Source: JACKNG01 sp040220855 (GTDB lineage: Bacteria; Pseudomonadota; Gammaproteobacteria; Ga0077536). Taken from it: a stretch of DNA of 64,000 bases. The translations under genes and the position numbers were made by a program. Below the pieces are notes generated by a model. It did no database searches. It saw only the letters and a program-made list of their open reading frames with translations, and was not told where the DNA came from. Below, piece by piece: positions 45,810 through 55,093 of the stretch. The stretch covers positions 1 to 64,000 of the forward strand of contig JAVJVZ010000042.1 in NCBI GenBank assembly GCA_040220855.1. Reading direction: 5' to 3'. The stretch's first letter is position 1. Every line of letters starts with the position of its first letter.

Positions 45810-46616
45810 ATGCCGCGCTTCGCCGCCAATCTGTCCACGCTGTACGCGCACCTGCCGCTGACCGAAGCCTGCGCGGAGGTGGGCGCGCTCGGCTTCGTCG
45901 CTGCCGAGTGCCTGTGGCCGTACGCGGTGCCGGCCGCGTCATTCCGCGCCGCGCTCGACGGCGCGGCGCTGGTTCCCGTGCTGATGAATACGCCGCCCGG
46001 CGATCGCGAGGCAGGGGAACTCGGACGTGCCGCCCTGCCTGGACGTGAAGCCCTTTTCGAAAGCGATTTTTCCCGCGCGCTCGACTATGCCTGCGCGCTC
46101 GGCTGCGCGCAGCTGCACGTGATGGCTGGCCGTGTGCCGGCCGGCGTGCCGCGCGAACGCTGCGTCGATACTTTCGTCGCCAACCTGCGCGCGGTCGCGC
46201 CGCGCGCCCGCGCCCGCGGCGTGCGCCTGCTGCTCGAGCCGCTCAACCGCCACGACGTGCCGGGCTACCTGCACGCGACGGTGGCGGAGACGCGTGCCAT
46301 CATCGAGCGCGTGGGCGAGGCGGGCGTGCTGCTGCAGTTCGACTGCTACCACCTTCAGATCACCCAGGGCGACCTTGCTGGTGCGCTGCGCGAGAACCTC
46401 GATCTCATCGGTCATGTGCAGTTCTCTAGCGTGCCCGGGCGTCACGAGCCGCAGTACGGCGAGGTCGACATGCAGGCCTTGTTCGAACTGCTCGACACGC
46501 TCGGCTACGCCGGCTGGGTAGGTTGCGAGTACACGCCGAATTCGACGCTCGCGGACGGCCTCGGCTGGGGGCGCCGCTACGGCCTCGGTGTTGGTGCCGG
46601 CGCGCGGGACCTCTGA
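45810..46616 (+). CDS. hyi: Hydroxypyruvate isomerase-like TIM-barrel protein
   Basis: This 268-residue xylose-isomerase-like TIM barrel has MPRFAANLSTLYAHLPLTEAC, LHVMAGRVPAGVPRERCVDTFVANL, LLLEPLNRHDVPGYL with the metal Glu, LLQFDCYHLQITQGDLA and GHVQFSSVPGRHEPQYGEVD. These are landmarks of hydroxypyruvate isomerase, which interconverts hydroxypyruvate and tartronate semialdehyde. ATG 45810 is chosen by similarity. No glyoxylate-pathway neighbours are seen, so some other sugar-acid isomerase role is possible. Confidence 0.85.
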   Translation: MPRFAANLSTLYAHLPLTEACAEVGALGFVAAECLWPYAVPAASFRAALDGAALVPVLMNTPPGDREAGELGRAALPGREALFESDFSRALDYACALGCAQLHVMAGRVPAGVPRERCVDTFVANLRAVAPRARARGVRLLLEPLNRHDVPGYLHATVAETRAIIERVGEAGVLLQFDCYHLQITQGDLAGALRENLDLIGHVQFSSVPGRHEPQYGEVDMQALFELLDTLGYAGWVGCEYTPNSTLADGLGWGRRYGLGVGAGARDL

Positions 46617-46767
46617 GCCCGCCAGGTCTGCGACTGACGAAGGCGCGAGATGCGCGCACCGACGCCCACGTGCGCCAGGGCGGGCCAACGGCCTGGCTGA
46701 CGCGCCGCGCGGTGCGCACGTCGCGTGGTCCGTTCGACGGCGGGCACTTGCTCGCCGTACCCGCGCT

Positions 46768-47910
46768 TCAGCGCACCTGGCGGAAACAGGTGCGCAATTC
46801 GTCGACGAAGCTCGCCGGCTGCTCGAAGGCGGCGAAGTGGCCGCCCTTGTCGAGCGCGTTGTAGTGGATGAGATTCTCGTAGCGCTCCTCGCACCAGCGG
46901 CGCGAAGCGCGGAAAATCTCGTGCGGGAAGATGCTCGCGCCGGCCGGCATGGCAATCGGCGGCTTCGGCTGCATCAACACGCTGAAGCTTTCCCAGTACA
47001 GGCGCGCCGAGGAAGCACCGGCGCCCGGCAGCCAGTACATCATGATGTCGTCGAGCATCTGGTCGCGGCTGAGTGCGTTCTCGGGATGACCGTCGCAGTC
47101 GGTCCAGGCCCAGAATTTCTCGAGAATCCAGGCGGCCTGCGCGACCGGCGAATCGACCAGGCCGTAGCCGACCGTCTGCGGGCGCGTGCTCTGTTCCTTC
47201 GAGTAGCCCGAGTCCCAGTCCCAGTAGTGCTGGAACCCGGCGAGTGCCGACTGCTCCTGCTCGGTGAGATCCTTCATCATCGCTTCGCTCGGCGAGAGCA
47301 GCGGCATGTTGGTGTGGAAGGCCGCGCAATGCGCGGTCTCGGACAGGGCCATCGCGTGCGTCACCGCCGAGCCCCAGTCGCCGCCCTGGGCAACATAGCG
47401 GTCGTAGCCGAGGCGCGCCATGAGCTGGCCCCAGGCGCGGCCGATGCGCTCGATGCCCCAGCCGGGCGCATTCGGCTTGCCGGAGAAGCCGAACCCCGGC
47501 AGCGTCGGGCACACCACGTGGAAGGCGTCTGCCGCATCGCCGCCGTGTGCGGTGGGATCGGTGAGCGGACCGACGACGTCGAGGAATTCGATCACCGAGC
47601 CCGGCCAGCCGTGCGTCATCACCATCGGCAGCGCATCGGCGTGGGGTGACTGGACGTGCAGGAACTGGATGTCGAGGCCATCGATAGCGGTGATGAACTG
47701 CGGCAGCGCGTTGAGACGCGCTTCGCAGCGGCGCCAGTCGTACTCGGTGCGCCAGTATTCGCAGATCTCCTGTACGTAGGCGAGCGGCGCGCCCTGGCTC
47801 CAGTCGTCCGGCGTCTCGCGGTCGGGCCAGCGGGCGCCGGCGAGGCGCTGCTGCAGGTCGTCGATGGCGCCCTGCGGGATCTCGAAACGGAACGGGCGGA
47901 TGTCACTCAT
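46768..47910 (-). CDS. Epoxide hydrolase
   Basis: This alpha/beta hydrolase of 380 residues has the N-terminal epoxide-hydrolase domain (PFRFEIPQGAIDDLQQRLAGARWPD), the HGWPGS oxyanion motif (residues 100-105), nucleophile D178 in AQGGDWGSAV and the catalytic His in DKGGHFAAFEQP. It resembles juvenile-hormone/microsomal epoxide hydrolases. ATG 47910 overlaps the end of the di-heme peroxidase gene by 8 bases, so the two are in one operon; the functional link is not obvious. Confidence 0.92.
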   Translation of the reverse strand: MSDIRPFRFEIPQGAIDDLQQRLAGARWPDRETPDDWSQGAPLAYVQEICEYWRTEYDWRRCEARLNALPQFITAIDGLDIQFLHVQSPHADALPMVMTHGWPGSVIEFLDVVGPLTDPTAHGGDAADAFHVVCPTLPGFGFSGKPNAPGWGIERIGRAWGQLMARLGYDRYVAQGGDWGSAVTHAMALSETAHCAAFHTNMPLLSPSEAMMKDLTEQEQSALAGFQHYWDWDSGYSKEQSTRPQTVGYGLVDSPVAQAAWILEKFWAWTDCDGHPENALSRDQMLDDIMMYWLPGAGASSARLYWESFSVLMQPKPPIAMPAGASIFPHEIFRASRRWCEERYENLIHYNALDKGGHFAAFEQPASFVDELRTCFRQVR

Positions 47911-49075
47911 GGCGGGGTTCCTCCTCCTCGGCGCCGTGACCCGGCGCATCGTGCGTCTCCCAGGCTGGGAGTAGATGTTCATAGCGGCGATCCGTCAAGG
48001 CGCGCAGAAAGGCCGTCAGGTGCCGGATGCGGGTAGCGTCGAGCGGCTGACCCTGGCCGAGACGGTCGCGCTCGATGGTATGTGCATAGGGGCGTTCACC
48101 CCACGCCTGCCCCGTCTCCGGGTTGATGCCGACCTGGTCGTTCCTCACCACGTACTGGTTGTAGAAGGCGAGCGCGGTGGCCAGATGGGCGAAGACACCG
48201 TTGTGCATGTAGGGTGCCGTCACCGCGACGTTGCGCAGGGTCGGTGTGCGGAAGCGGCCCACGGCATCCGCGTCGTCGACGGCGGGATTGGCCGCGAGCC
48301 CGCGATCGGGTTCTGTCGCGCGCAGAAGCGGATGTGCCGGCACGCCGATGTTGTGGTAGCGGTGATCGGTGAAGGCTTCGCGCTGCTTGACGCGACCGGG
48401 CTCTTCGAGGTGGCAGGCCATGCAGTTGGTCAGATCCGAGAAGAACAGGCGGCGACCGAGCTCTTCCTCGATGGTCAGCTCGAGTTCGCCGGCGAGAAAG
48501 CGATCGTAGCGCGAGTCGAAGGCGACGAAGGGCGCGCCGTGCTCGAAGGCGGCCAGTGCGCGCGTGATTGCGTCCATGCCGCGGCCGGCGTCGTCGAGCA
48601 CGCCGGCGCCGAAGGCCTCCTCGAATGCGCTGACGTAGGCGGGGTTCTCGCGAACGCGGGCGAGCACCGCGGCGGTGTCCGGCAGCGCCATCTCGCGCGG
48701 GTTGGTGAGCGGCTCGGCGGCCTGCGCGGCGAGCGTCTGGGCGCGCCCGTCGTGGAAGAAACCGCCGCGCGGCGTGCCGGTGGCGTCGCGCGCGAAAGCC
48801 GGGACGGCGGCGGCGTAGGCGATCGAGGGTGCGTTGCGAGTGCCGCGGGACACACCGTCATCGCCCGGCGAAACCGCGCCGCCGACGCCGTTGTCGCGCG
48901 GATCGGCAAACGCATGCGCGGGGTCGTGGCAGCTGGCGCACGACTGCGTGCGCCGCGCCGAGAGATTGGTATCGAAGAAGAGGGCACGGCCGAGCGCGGC
49001 CAGCGAATCGTCGGTGGCGGCGCCGGCCGGCAGGGCGAGCAGGATGAGTAGGGTGGCTAACGGGCGTGCGTACAT
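47903..49075 (-). CDS. Di-heme cytochrome c peroxidase/MauG-family protein
   Basis: This secreted protein of 390 residues has a short signal peptide (ARPLATLLILLALPAGAA) and two heme-c motifs, C46-A-S-C49-H50 and C218-M-A-C221-H222. RNAPSIAYAA, GFFHDGRAQTLAAQA and PTLRNVAVTAPYMHNGVFAHLATALAFYNQY are family blocks of the bacterial CCP/MauG superfamily. Whether it is a peroxidase or a MauG/MbnH-like protein-modifying enzyme cannot be told from these motifs. The gene is between a TonB-dependent receptor and an epoxide hydrolase on the same strand. An acidic tail (EEEEP) closes the protein. Confidence 0.9.
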   Translation of the reverse strand: MYARPLATLLILLALPAGAATDDSLAALGRALFFDTNLSARRTQSCASCHDPAHAFADPRDNGVGGAVSPGDDGVSRGTRNAPSIAYAAAVPAFARDATGTPRGGFFHDGRAQTLAAQAAEPLTNPREMALPDTAAVLARVRENPAYVSAFEEAFGAGVLDDAGRGMDAITRALAAFEHGAPFVAFDSRYDRFLAGELELTIEEELGRRLFFSDLTNCMACHLEEPGRVKQREAFTDHRYHNIGVPAHPLLRATEPDRGLAANPAVDDADAVGRFRTPTLRNVAVTAPYMHNGVFAHLATALAFYNQYVVRNDQVGINPETGQAWGERPYAHTIERDRLGQGQPLDATRIRHLTAFLRALTDRRYEHLLPAWETHDAPGHGAEEEEPRHE

Positions 49076-49170
49076 CGCTGGGTGACCGCGCAGCGCCGCG
49101 CCGGCAGGGCCGGCACGGCGAGTCGAAGACCTCAGTCTAACCGCTACCGCGGCGGGTAGCGTCAGTGGCG

Positions 49171-51453
49171 CTACATCTGGAATTCGAGCCCGACGAACCA
49201 GGTGCGGTCGAGCCCCGGCCGGGCGCCGTGCGGCTGGCGCGAGACGATGTACTCGGCGTCGAACACGTTCTGGATACCGGCATAGGCCTTGAGGCGCTCT
49301 TCGAGCATGACCCAGCCACCGAGATCGACCACCTCGTAGGCATCGGTCTCGCCGAAGCGTGCGTCCGGCTGGCCCAGGCCGTTCAGCTCGACGTCGACGT
49401 TGTTGGCACTGGTGTAGGTGTCGTCGACGATCATTGCGTTGACCGACAGGCCCCAGCGCGCGAAGTCGAGCCGCGAGCCGATGTTCAGCTGGTACTCCGG
49501 GATGTAGGGGACTTCGTTGCCGTCGCGGCCGAAGCTGAAGATCGATTCCGGATCGGTCGACACCGCATCGTTCTGCTGGGTGGCGTCGGTCCAGGTGAAG
49601 GCGACATGGTAGGTGTTGGAGAAGGACCAGCCCTGGGCGCGACCGAGATCGAAGGCGCCGGAGAGCTCGAGGCCGTAGGACTCCACTTCGCCGAAGTTCT
49701 CGTCCTGGCCGGTGCCGGTGCCGCCGATGTTGCTGACCACGATGAGATCCTCGAACTCGGTGTAGAAGCCGACCGCCTCGGCGCTGAGGATGCCGCGGGT
49801 GTCGGCGTAGCGTATGCCCAGTTCGTAGCCGATGCTGGTCTCTTCCTCGAGTCCGGCCACGGCGCCACCCGGCGACGGCGGCGAAACGCCGAAATGAATG
49901 CCGGCGAAGGCCTGCCAGGCGTCGCTCAGCTGGTAGCCCGCGCCGAGGCCGCCGGAGAGGAGGTCCATCGATTCGTCGGCGTTGGTGCGCCCCGGCCGTT
50001 TGTCGCGCAGTTCGAGGTCGAGCGTTTCGAAACGGATGCCCGGGGTGAACCACCAGCGCCCGAGTTCGATGCGATCCTGCAGCCACAGCGCTACCGCCTC
50101 GACTTCGGCCTCGCGATTGTCCTGGCTGCCGGGTGCGCCGCGCGTCACGCCGCTGATGGCGCCGCTGTTGGTCTGCGCGTAGACGTCCTGCTTCTGGAAG
50201 CGGTCCTCGAGGTCGGTGTGGTAGCGCACGCCGAAGGTCAGCGCATGCGCGAGTTCAGCGGTAGCGAAGCGCAGCACGCCCTCGGACTGGACACCGTAGG
50301 AGTAGTACTCGCGGTCGTTGGCACGCACGCGCAGGTCGCAGGCGAGGTTGCCGCGCAGGCAGGCGAGGCCGTCGCCCGGCATCACCGCGGCGGCGCCGGC
50401 GAGCGCGGCCGAGAGGTCGAGGTTCTGGCCGCTGCCACCGATGTCGCGGATGTCGTTCAACTTGTACCAGTTGCGCGCGAACTTGTTGTAGTAGGCGGTG
50501 GTGACGAGGTCGAAGTTGTCGCTTGGCGAGATGAAGTGGCGCAGGTAGCTGCGATGGTGCTCGGTGGTGATGTTGTCGAAGCGCGAGGCGCTGTAGCGAC
50601 GATTGGGATCGTCGCGGAAGTCGCGCGTGGCGAGGCCGAGATACGTCTCGTCGGCGTTGCGCTCGGTGAAGCCGTACTTGAATTCGATGCGCTGGTAGAC
50701 CGGTGAGGCGGGCTCCCAGAACAGTTTCACCATCGGCTCGATGTTCTCGAAGCCGGTCTCGCCGGTGCGGTTGAAGCCGGGTGCACTGTCGATGGTCTTG
50801 AAGCCGTCGGTGTCGCGCAGGTAGAACTCGGCGAGGTAGCCGACGCGGCCGCCGGCGAGGTCGACCGTGCCGCCGTGATAGGCGTGGGTACGGTACTCGT
50901 CGTCGTCGCCGTACTGTGCGCGCAGGTAGGTCTGGCGCGTTTCCGGAATGGGCGTCGACAGGTAATTGATGGTGCCGCCGGTGGTGTGCGGACCGTACTT
51001 GATCTGGCTCGAACCCTTCAGCACCTCGATACCGGCCATGCGGCCGGTGGTCGGCGAGTAGTAGGCGGACGGCGCGGCGTAGGGGGCCGGTGCGGCGAGG
51101 ATGCCGTCCTCCATCAGCGTGACCTTGGCGCTGCGCGAGGTATCGACGCCGCGCAGCGAGATGTTCGGGAACAGGCCGTAGCCGTCCTCCTCGCGCACGT
51201 ACACGCCGGGTACGCGGCGCAGCGCGCGGTTGACGTCGTCGTAGGCGAGCTCGCGGATGTCGCGCGTGTCGACGACGTGCGCCGAGCCCGGAATGTCGTA
51301 GACCTTTTCGCGCTGGCCGATGACCAGCACCTGGTCGAGCACGCCGCGGCTGCCGGTGGCGGAGTCGTCGCTGGCGGCGGCTGCGTCGAGTGGAAACGCG
51401 CAGGCCAGCAGCAGCGCGCTGGCGAGCGGGCGATGGGAGGTAGGCGACTGCAT
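49171..51453 (-). CDS. TonB-dependent outer-membrane receptor (FecA-like)
   Basis: This is a 760-residue TonB-dependent receptor with a signal peptide (ASALLLACAFPLDAAAAS), a plug domain (VLVIGQREKVYDIPGSAHVVDTRDIRELA; VPGVYVREEDGYGLFPNISLRG; GIEVLKGSSQIKYGPHTTGG) and a 22-strand barrel ending in the aromatic WFVGLEFQM. The plug resembles FecA-type ferric-citrate receptors. ATG 51453 follows the sequence GGAGC. A weak Fur-like half site (TAATGAGAAC) is in the upstream AT-richer region. Two genes follow on the same strand (di-heme peroxidase, epoxide hydrolase), 95 bases downstream. Confidence 0.92.
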   Translation of the reverse strand: MQSPTSHRPLASALLLACAFPLDAAAASDDSATGSRGVLDQVLVIGQREKVYDIPGSAHVVDTRDIRELAYDDVNRALRRVPGVYVREEDGYGLFPNISLRGVDTSRSAKVTLMEDGILAAPAPYAAPSAYYSPTTGRMAGIEVLKGSSQIKYGPHTTGGTINYLSTPIPETRQTYLRAQYGDDDEYRTHAYHGGTVDLAGGRVGYLAEFYLRDTDGFKTIDSAPGFNRTGETGFENIEPMVKLFWEPASPVYQRIEFKYGFTERNADETYLGLATRDFRDDPNRRYSASRFDNITTEHHRSYLRHFISPSDNFDLVTTAYYNKFARNWYKLNDIRDIGGSGQNLDLSAALAGAAAVMPGDGLACLRGNLACDLRVRANDREYYSYGVQSEGVLRFATAELAHALTFGVRYHTDLEDRFQKQDVYAQTNSGAISGVTRGAPGSQDNREAEVEAVALWLQDRIELGRWWFTPGIRFETLDLELRDKRPGRTNADESMDLLSGGLGAGYQLSDAWQAFAGIHFGVSPPSPGGAVAGLEEETSIGYELGIRYADTRGILSAEAVGFYTEFEDLIVVSNIGGTGTGQDENFGEVESYGLELSGAFDLGRAQGWSFSNTYHVAFTWTDATQQNDAVSTDPESIFSFGRDGNEVPYIPEYQLNIGSRLDFARWGLSVNAMIVDDTYTSANNVDVELNGLGQPDARFGETDAYEVVDLGGWVMLEERLKAYAGIQNVFDAEYIVSRQPHGARPGLDRTWFVGLEFQM

Positions 51454-51507
51454 CGAGAAAGCTCCAGTGCGAGGGGGCGGCGCAGGGCCGCAAAGCGGAC
51501 GCGATGT

Positions 51508-51575
51508 TAGTCGTAATGAGAACGCGGCGCAATTACATTTCGACAAATATTCCACGTTCGATGTCGTTGTTGTTG
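51508..51575. promoter_or_regulatory. AT-richer divergent promoter region, weak Fur-like half site
   Basis: This patch between the TonB receptor and the CoA-transferase gene is clearly AT-richer than its surroundings. It contains TAATGAGAAC, like half a Fur box, and AATTACATTT. It is the likely promoter area of the receptor operon; iron control is only a suggestion. Confidence 0.25.
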
Positions 51576-51638
51576 CGCCACCGCAACGCGGTACTCGCGC
51601 ATGGCCGCGGCGAACGGCGCATGTGACAATTTCGCGCC

Positions 51639-52865
51639 ATGCACGACCCGACCGCCAACGACCTTCCCCTTGCCGGCATCCGCGTCCTCGATCTCACCAG
51701 CGTGTTGTTCGGTCCCTACACCACCCAGATGCTCGGCGATCTCGGCGCCGACGTGATCAAGGTCGAAGCGCCCGAGGGGGACGTCACCCGCGCCATCGGG
51801 CCGGCGCGCCACCCCGGCATGGCCGCGGCCTTTCTCGGTTGCAATCGCAACAAGCGCAGCGTGGTGCTCGACTTGAAGCGCGCGCCGGCGCGCGAAGCGC
51901 TGTGGCGGCTGGTCGACGGCGCCGACGTCTTCGTGCACAACATCCGCCCGCACAAGGTGGCCGCGCTCGGCTTCACGCCGGGCGCCGTGCTGGCGCGCAA
52001 GCCGGACATCGTCTACGGCGCGCTGCACGGTTACCTCGAGGAGGGGCCGTATGCCGGTCGCCCCGCCTACGACGACGTCATCCAGGGCGAGTGCGGTGTC
52101 GCGCACACCTTCGCGCTGCGCGACGGCGTGCCGGCGCTGGCGCCGACCGTGATCGCCGACAAGAGTGCCGGGCTGGTCGCCGCCACCGCGCTGACCGCGG
52201 CGCTGGTCAAGCGCTGGCGCCGCGGCCGTGGTGTCTACGTCGAGGTCGGCATGTTCGAGGCGATGGCGGCCTATACCCTGGTCGAGCACCAGTTCGGCGC
52301 GAGCTTCGTACCCGCGGAAGGCCCGGCCGGTTACTCGCGCGTGATCTCGCCCGAGCGACGACCCTACCGGACCCGCGACGGCTACCTGTGCATGCTCGCC
52401 TATACCGATCGCCAGTGGCGCGCCTTCTGGGAACTCGCCGGTGATCCGGCGCGTGCCGAGGACGCGCGCTTCGCGACGATGTCAGAGCGCACCCGCAACG
52501 TCGATGCGCTCTATGCAGCCGCTGGCGCCGCGCTCGCCACGCGCGGTACCGAGGAATGGCTGGCGCTGCTTTCCGCCGCCGAGATCCCGTGCGGGCGCAT
52601 CAATACCTTCGCCGACCTGCGTGCCGATGCCCACCTCGACGCCATCGGCTTCTTCCGCCCGCTCACACACCCGAGCGAAGGGGCGCTCGAGGTGCCCGAT
52701 CCGGGGGTGCGCTTCGATCGCGCCGCGCTGCCGCTGCGCCACGCGCAGCCGACGCTGGGTGCGGACGGCGCGGCCGTGTTGCGCGAGGCCGGCCTCGACG
52801 ACGCTGCCATCGCCGCGGCACTCGGGCCGTGCGGCGCGGATGATTCGCAACCGAACATGAGCTAG
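51639..52865 (+). CDS. Class III CoA-transferase (CaiB/BaiF/Frc family)
   Basis: This 408-residue protein has the N-terminal GIRVLDLTSVLFGPYTTQMLGDLGADVIKVE block, RNKRSVVLDLKRAPAREALWRLV, and PAYDDVIQGECG with the catalytic Asp region of formyl-CoA transferase-like enzymes. It moves CoA between carboxylic acids. ATG 51639 is the start. It is followed 69 bases later by an alpha-methylacyl-CoA racemase-like paralogue, and both probably serve the same acyl-CoA pathway. Substrate unknown. Confidence 0.9.
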   Translation: MHDPTANDLPLAGIRVLDLTSVLFGPYTTQMLGDLGADVIKVEAPEGDVTRAIGPARHPGMAAAFLGCNRNKRSVVLDLKRAPAREALWRLVDGADVFVHNIRPHKVAALGFTPGAVLARKPDIVYGALHGYLEEGPYAGRPAYDDVIQGECGVAHTFALRDGVPALAPTVIADKSAGLVAATALTAALVKRWRRGRGVYVEVGMFEAMAAYTLVEHQFGASFVPAEGPAGYSRVISPERRPYRTRDGYLCMLAYTDRQWRAFWELAGDPARAEDARFATMSERTRNVDALYAAAGAALATRGTEEWLALLSAAEIPCGRINTFADLRADAHLDAIGFFRPLTHPSEGALEVPDPGVRFDRAALPLRHAQPTLGADGAAVLREAGLDDAAIAAALGPCGADDSQPNMS

Positions 52866-52934
52866 ATTGCCGACCCGCCCGCGTGCACTTGCGCGGCATC
52901 GAACCAGGTCGACGACGTTCCGAGAGGGGGATAC

Positions 52935-54086
52935 ATGGCTGCAAGCGGACCACTGGTAGGCTACAAGGTAATCGAGCTCGCCGGCATCGGGCCCAACCCG
53001 ATGTGCGCGATGATGCTCGCCGACATGGGCGCCGAGGTGGTGCGCGTCGATCGCCTGAGCGATGCCGGGCTCGGCATCAAGGTCGATCCGAAGTTCGGCC
53101 TGCTGAACCGCGGGCGCCGCTCGATCGCGGTCGACCTGAAGTCGCCCGAGGGTGTCGCACTGGTGCTCGACCTGGTCGCCAAGGCCGACGTGCTCATCGA
53201 GGGCTTCCGTCCCGGCGTCACCGAGCGCCTCGGTCTCGGCCCGGAGGAATGCCTCGCGCGCAACCCGAAGCTCGTCTACGGGCGCGTTACCGGCTGGGGC
53301 CAGGACGGCCCGCTGGCCAAGGCTGCAGGCCACGACATCAACTACATCTCGCTGACCGGCGCCGCCTACGCGATCGGCCGCGCCGATCAGCCTCCGTCAC
53401 CGCCGCTCAACCTCGTCGGCGATTTCGGTGGTGGCGGCATGCTGCTTGCCCTCGGCGTGGTCGCGGCCCTGCTCGAGGCGCAGAAGTCGGGGCAGGGGCA
53501 GGTCGTCGATGCGGCCATGACCGACGGCGCCGCGGCCCTGATGGCGGCCCTCTACGGCCTGCACGCCTCCGGCTACTGGACCGACCAGCGCCAGGCCAAC
53601 GTGCTCGACGGCGGTGCGCACTTCTACAACGCCTACGAGACCAAGGACGGCAAGTTCATCTCGATTGCCTCCATCGAATCGAAGTTCTACCAGGAATTCC
53701 TCGAGCGCACCGGCTTCGAGGACCCGGAGCACGCGGCGCACCGCGACCGTGCGCAATGGGCACCCAATCGCGACAAGATGGCCGCGCTGTTCAAGACCCG
53801 TACGCGCGACGAATGGTGCGAGCTGCTCGAAGGCACCGACGTCTGCTTCGCGCCCATCCTGTCGCTCTCCGAGGCGCCCTCGCACCCGCACAACGTCGCC
53901 CGCGGCACCTTCGTCGAGTTCGACGGCGTGATGCAGCCGGCGCCGGCGCCGCGTTTCAGCCGCACACCGTCGAAGATCCAGAAAGGTCCCTCGGCCGACG
54001 GCGTCGACACCGAGGCAGTGCTCGGCGACTGGGGCTTCGAAGCCGCCGCGATCGCGAAGCTGCGCGACGGCAAGGTCATCCCCTGA
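52935..54086 (+). CDS. Alpha-methylacyl-CoA racemase-like (CaiB/BaiF family)
   Basis: This 383-residue protein shows GYKVIELAGIGPNPMCAMMLADMGAEVVRVDRL, GRRSIAVDLKSPEGVALVL, ADVLIEGFRPGVTERLGLGPEE, and GHDINYISLTGA, which are landmarks of alpha-methylacyl-CoA racemase, an enzyme for epimerising 2-methyl-branched acyl-CoAs before beta-oxidation. ATG 52935 has GAGAGGGGG upstream. The catalytic His/Asp region is in KAAGHDINYISLTG. A class III CoA-transferase is directly upstream. Confidence 0.92.
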   Translation: MAASGPLVGYKVIELAGIGPNPMCAMMLADMGAEVVRVDRLSDAGLGIKVDPKFGLLNRGRRSIAVDLKSPEGVALVLDLVAKADVLIEGFRPGVTERLGLGPEECLARNPKLVYGRVTGWGQDGPLAKAAGHDINYISLTGAAYAIGRADQPPSPPLNLVGDFGGGGMLLALGVVAALLEAQKSGQGQVVDAAMTDGAAALMAALYGLHASGYWTDQRQANVLDGGAHFYNAYETKDGKFISIASIESKFYQEFLERTGFEDPEHAAHRDRAQWAPNRDKMAALFKTRTRDEWCELLEGTDVCFAPILSLSEAPSHPHNVARGTFVEFDGVMQPAPAPRFSRTPSKIQKGPSADGVDTEAVLGDWGFEAAAIAKLRDGKVIP

Positions 54087-54193
54087 GCACCCACCCGGCG
54101 TCGCCGCCTGTCGCGGCCGACGCCGCGGCCGCGCACACGGACGCCGCCGGCACCCGGACCACGACCGGCGGCGACCTGCCCACGCCGAGCGCC

Positions 54194-55084
54194 ATGCTCG
54201 CGTGGTCCGAAGCCGGCGCGTTGTGCGCAGCCGACCCGGCACGACCGGGTGAGTGCTGCGCCTGGTACCACCGGCCGTGGCCGTTGTTCCGCGCGCTCGG
54301 CCTGGTCTCGAGCGCGGCCCTGCACCAGCACGCGCTGGGAGTATCGCTGGCTGCCGCCGCGCGTGCCGGGGCGCAGCGGGTGCTGGTGTGCGGCAGTGCC
54401 GACGAGGCCCTGCCTGCGCTCGTGGTTGCGGCCTTCGCCGCGGCCGGCGTTGAACCCGCACTCAGCATGCTCGATCGATGTCGCACGCCGCTGCGGCTCG
54501 GCGCGCAGTACGCAGCGCATCACGGCATCGCGCTCGAGACCTGCCACGCCGACATTCTCGAGTTCGAGCATCGCGCGGCCTTCGACCTCGTCTGCACGCA
54601 TGCCTTTCTCGGCTACTTCGACCCGGCAGCGCGCGCGCAGCTGCTGGCACGTTGGTACGCCCTGTTGCGCCCCGGTGGCGTGGTCGTCACCACGCAGCGG
54701 CTGCGCGCCATCGGCGACGGCCGCCTGGTGGGTTTCGACGCCGCCCAGCGTGCCGACTTCGTTGCTCGCGCGCGTGCCGCGTGGGCAGCGCTGGGGCCGG
54801 CCGCTCGCGCGGCACTGCCGGACATCGACGACGCCACCGTGGCCACCGCTGCCGCGGGCTTCGCCGCGCGCTTCGCGAGCCACCCGGCGGGTGACGCGGC
54901 GCATCTCGCCGCCGCCTTCACGCGCGCGGGCTTCGTGCTCGACACCTTCGCGGTGATCGCGGGGCCGGCGCCCGCCGCCGGCGACAGCGCACCATCGGTG
55001 CCGGGCGCCGGCGCCTACGCGCAGGTCGTGGCGCGGCGGCCGCGACGACCGTGCTCGCGGCCCATCGTCCCCGTGCCGTGGTGA
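54194..55084 (+). CDS. Class I SAM methyltransferase-like protein
   Basis: This 296-residue protein has a Rossmann-like core (RVLVCGSADEALPALVVAAF; LSMLDRCRTPLRLG; CHADILEFEHRAAFDLVCTHAFLGYFD; ALLRPGGVVVTTQRL) typical of class I methyltransferases, though the first glycine motif is degenerate (CGSADE). ATG 54194 is the first usable start after the racemase gene; the frame is open further up. Its neighbour is a ferritin-like protein starting 10 bases after its stop, so they likely act together. Function unknown. Confidence 0.7.
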   Translation: MLAWSEAGALCAADPARPGECCAWYHRPWPLFRALGLVSSAALHQHALGVSLAAAARAGAQRVLVCGSADEALPALVVAAFAAAGVEPALSMLDRCRTPLRLGAQYAAHHGIALETCHADILEFEHRAAFDLVCTHAFLGYFDPAARAQLLARWYALLRPGGVVVTTQRLRAIGDGRLVGFDAAQRADFVARARAAWAALGPAARAALPDIDDATVATAAAGFAARFASHPAGDAAHLAAAFTRAGFVLDTFAVIAGPAPAAGDSAPSVPGAGAYAQVVARRPRRPCSRPIVPVPW

Positions 55085-55093
55085 GGTTCAGAC

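Noticed and set aside
51508..51540. Full Fur box upstream of the TonB receptor
   Set aside because: Only one half-site-like stretch is visible; listed as weak regulatory region, not as a Fur box.
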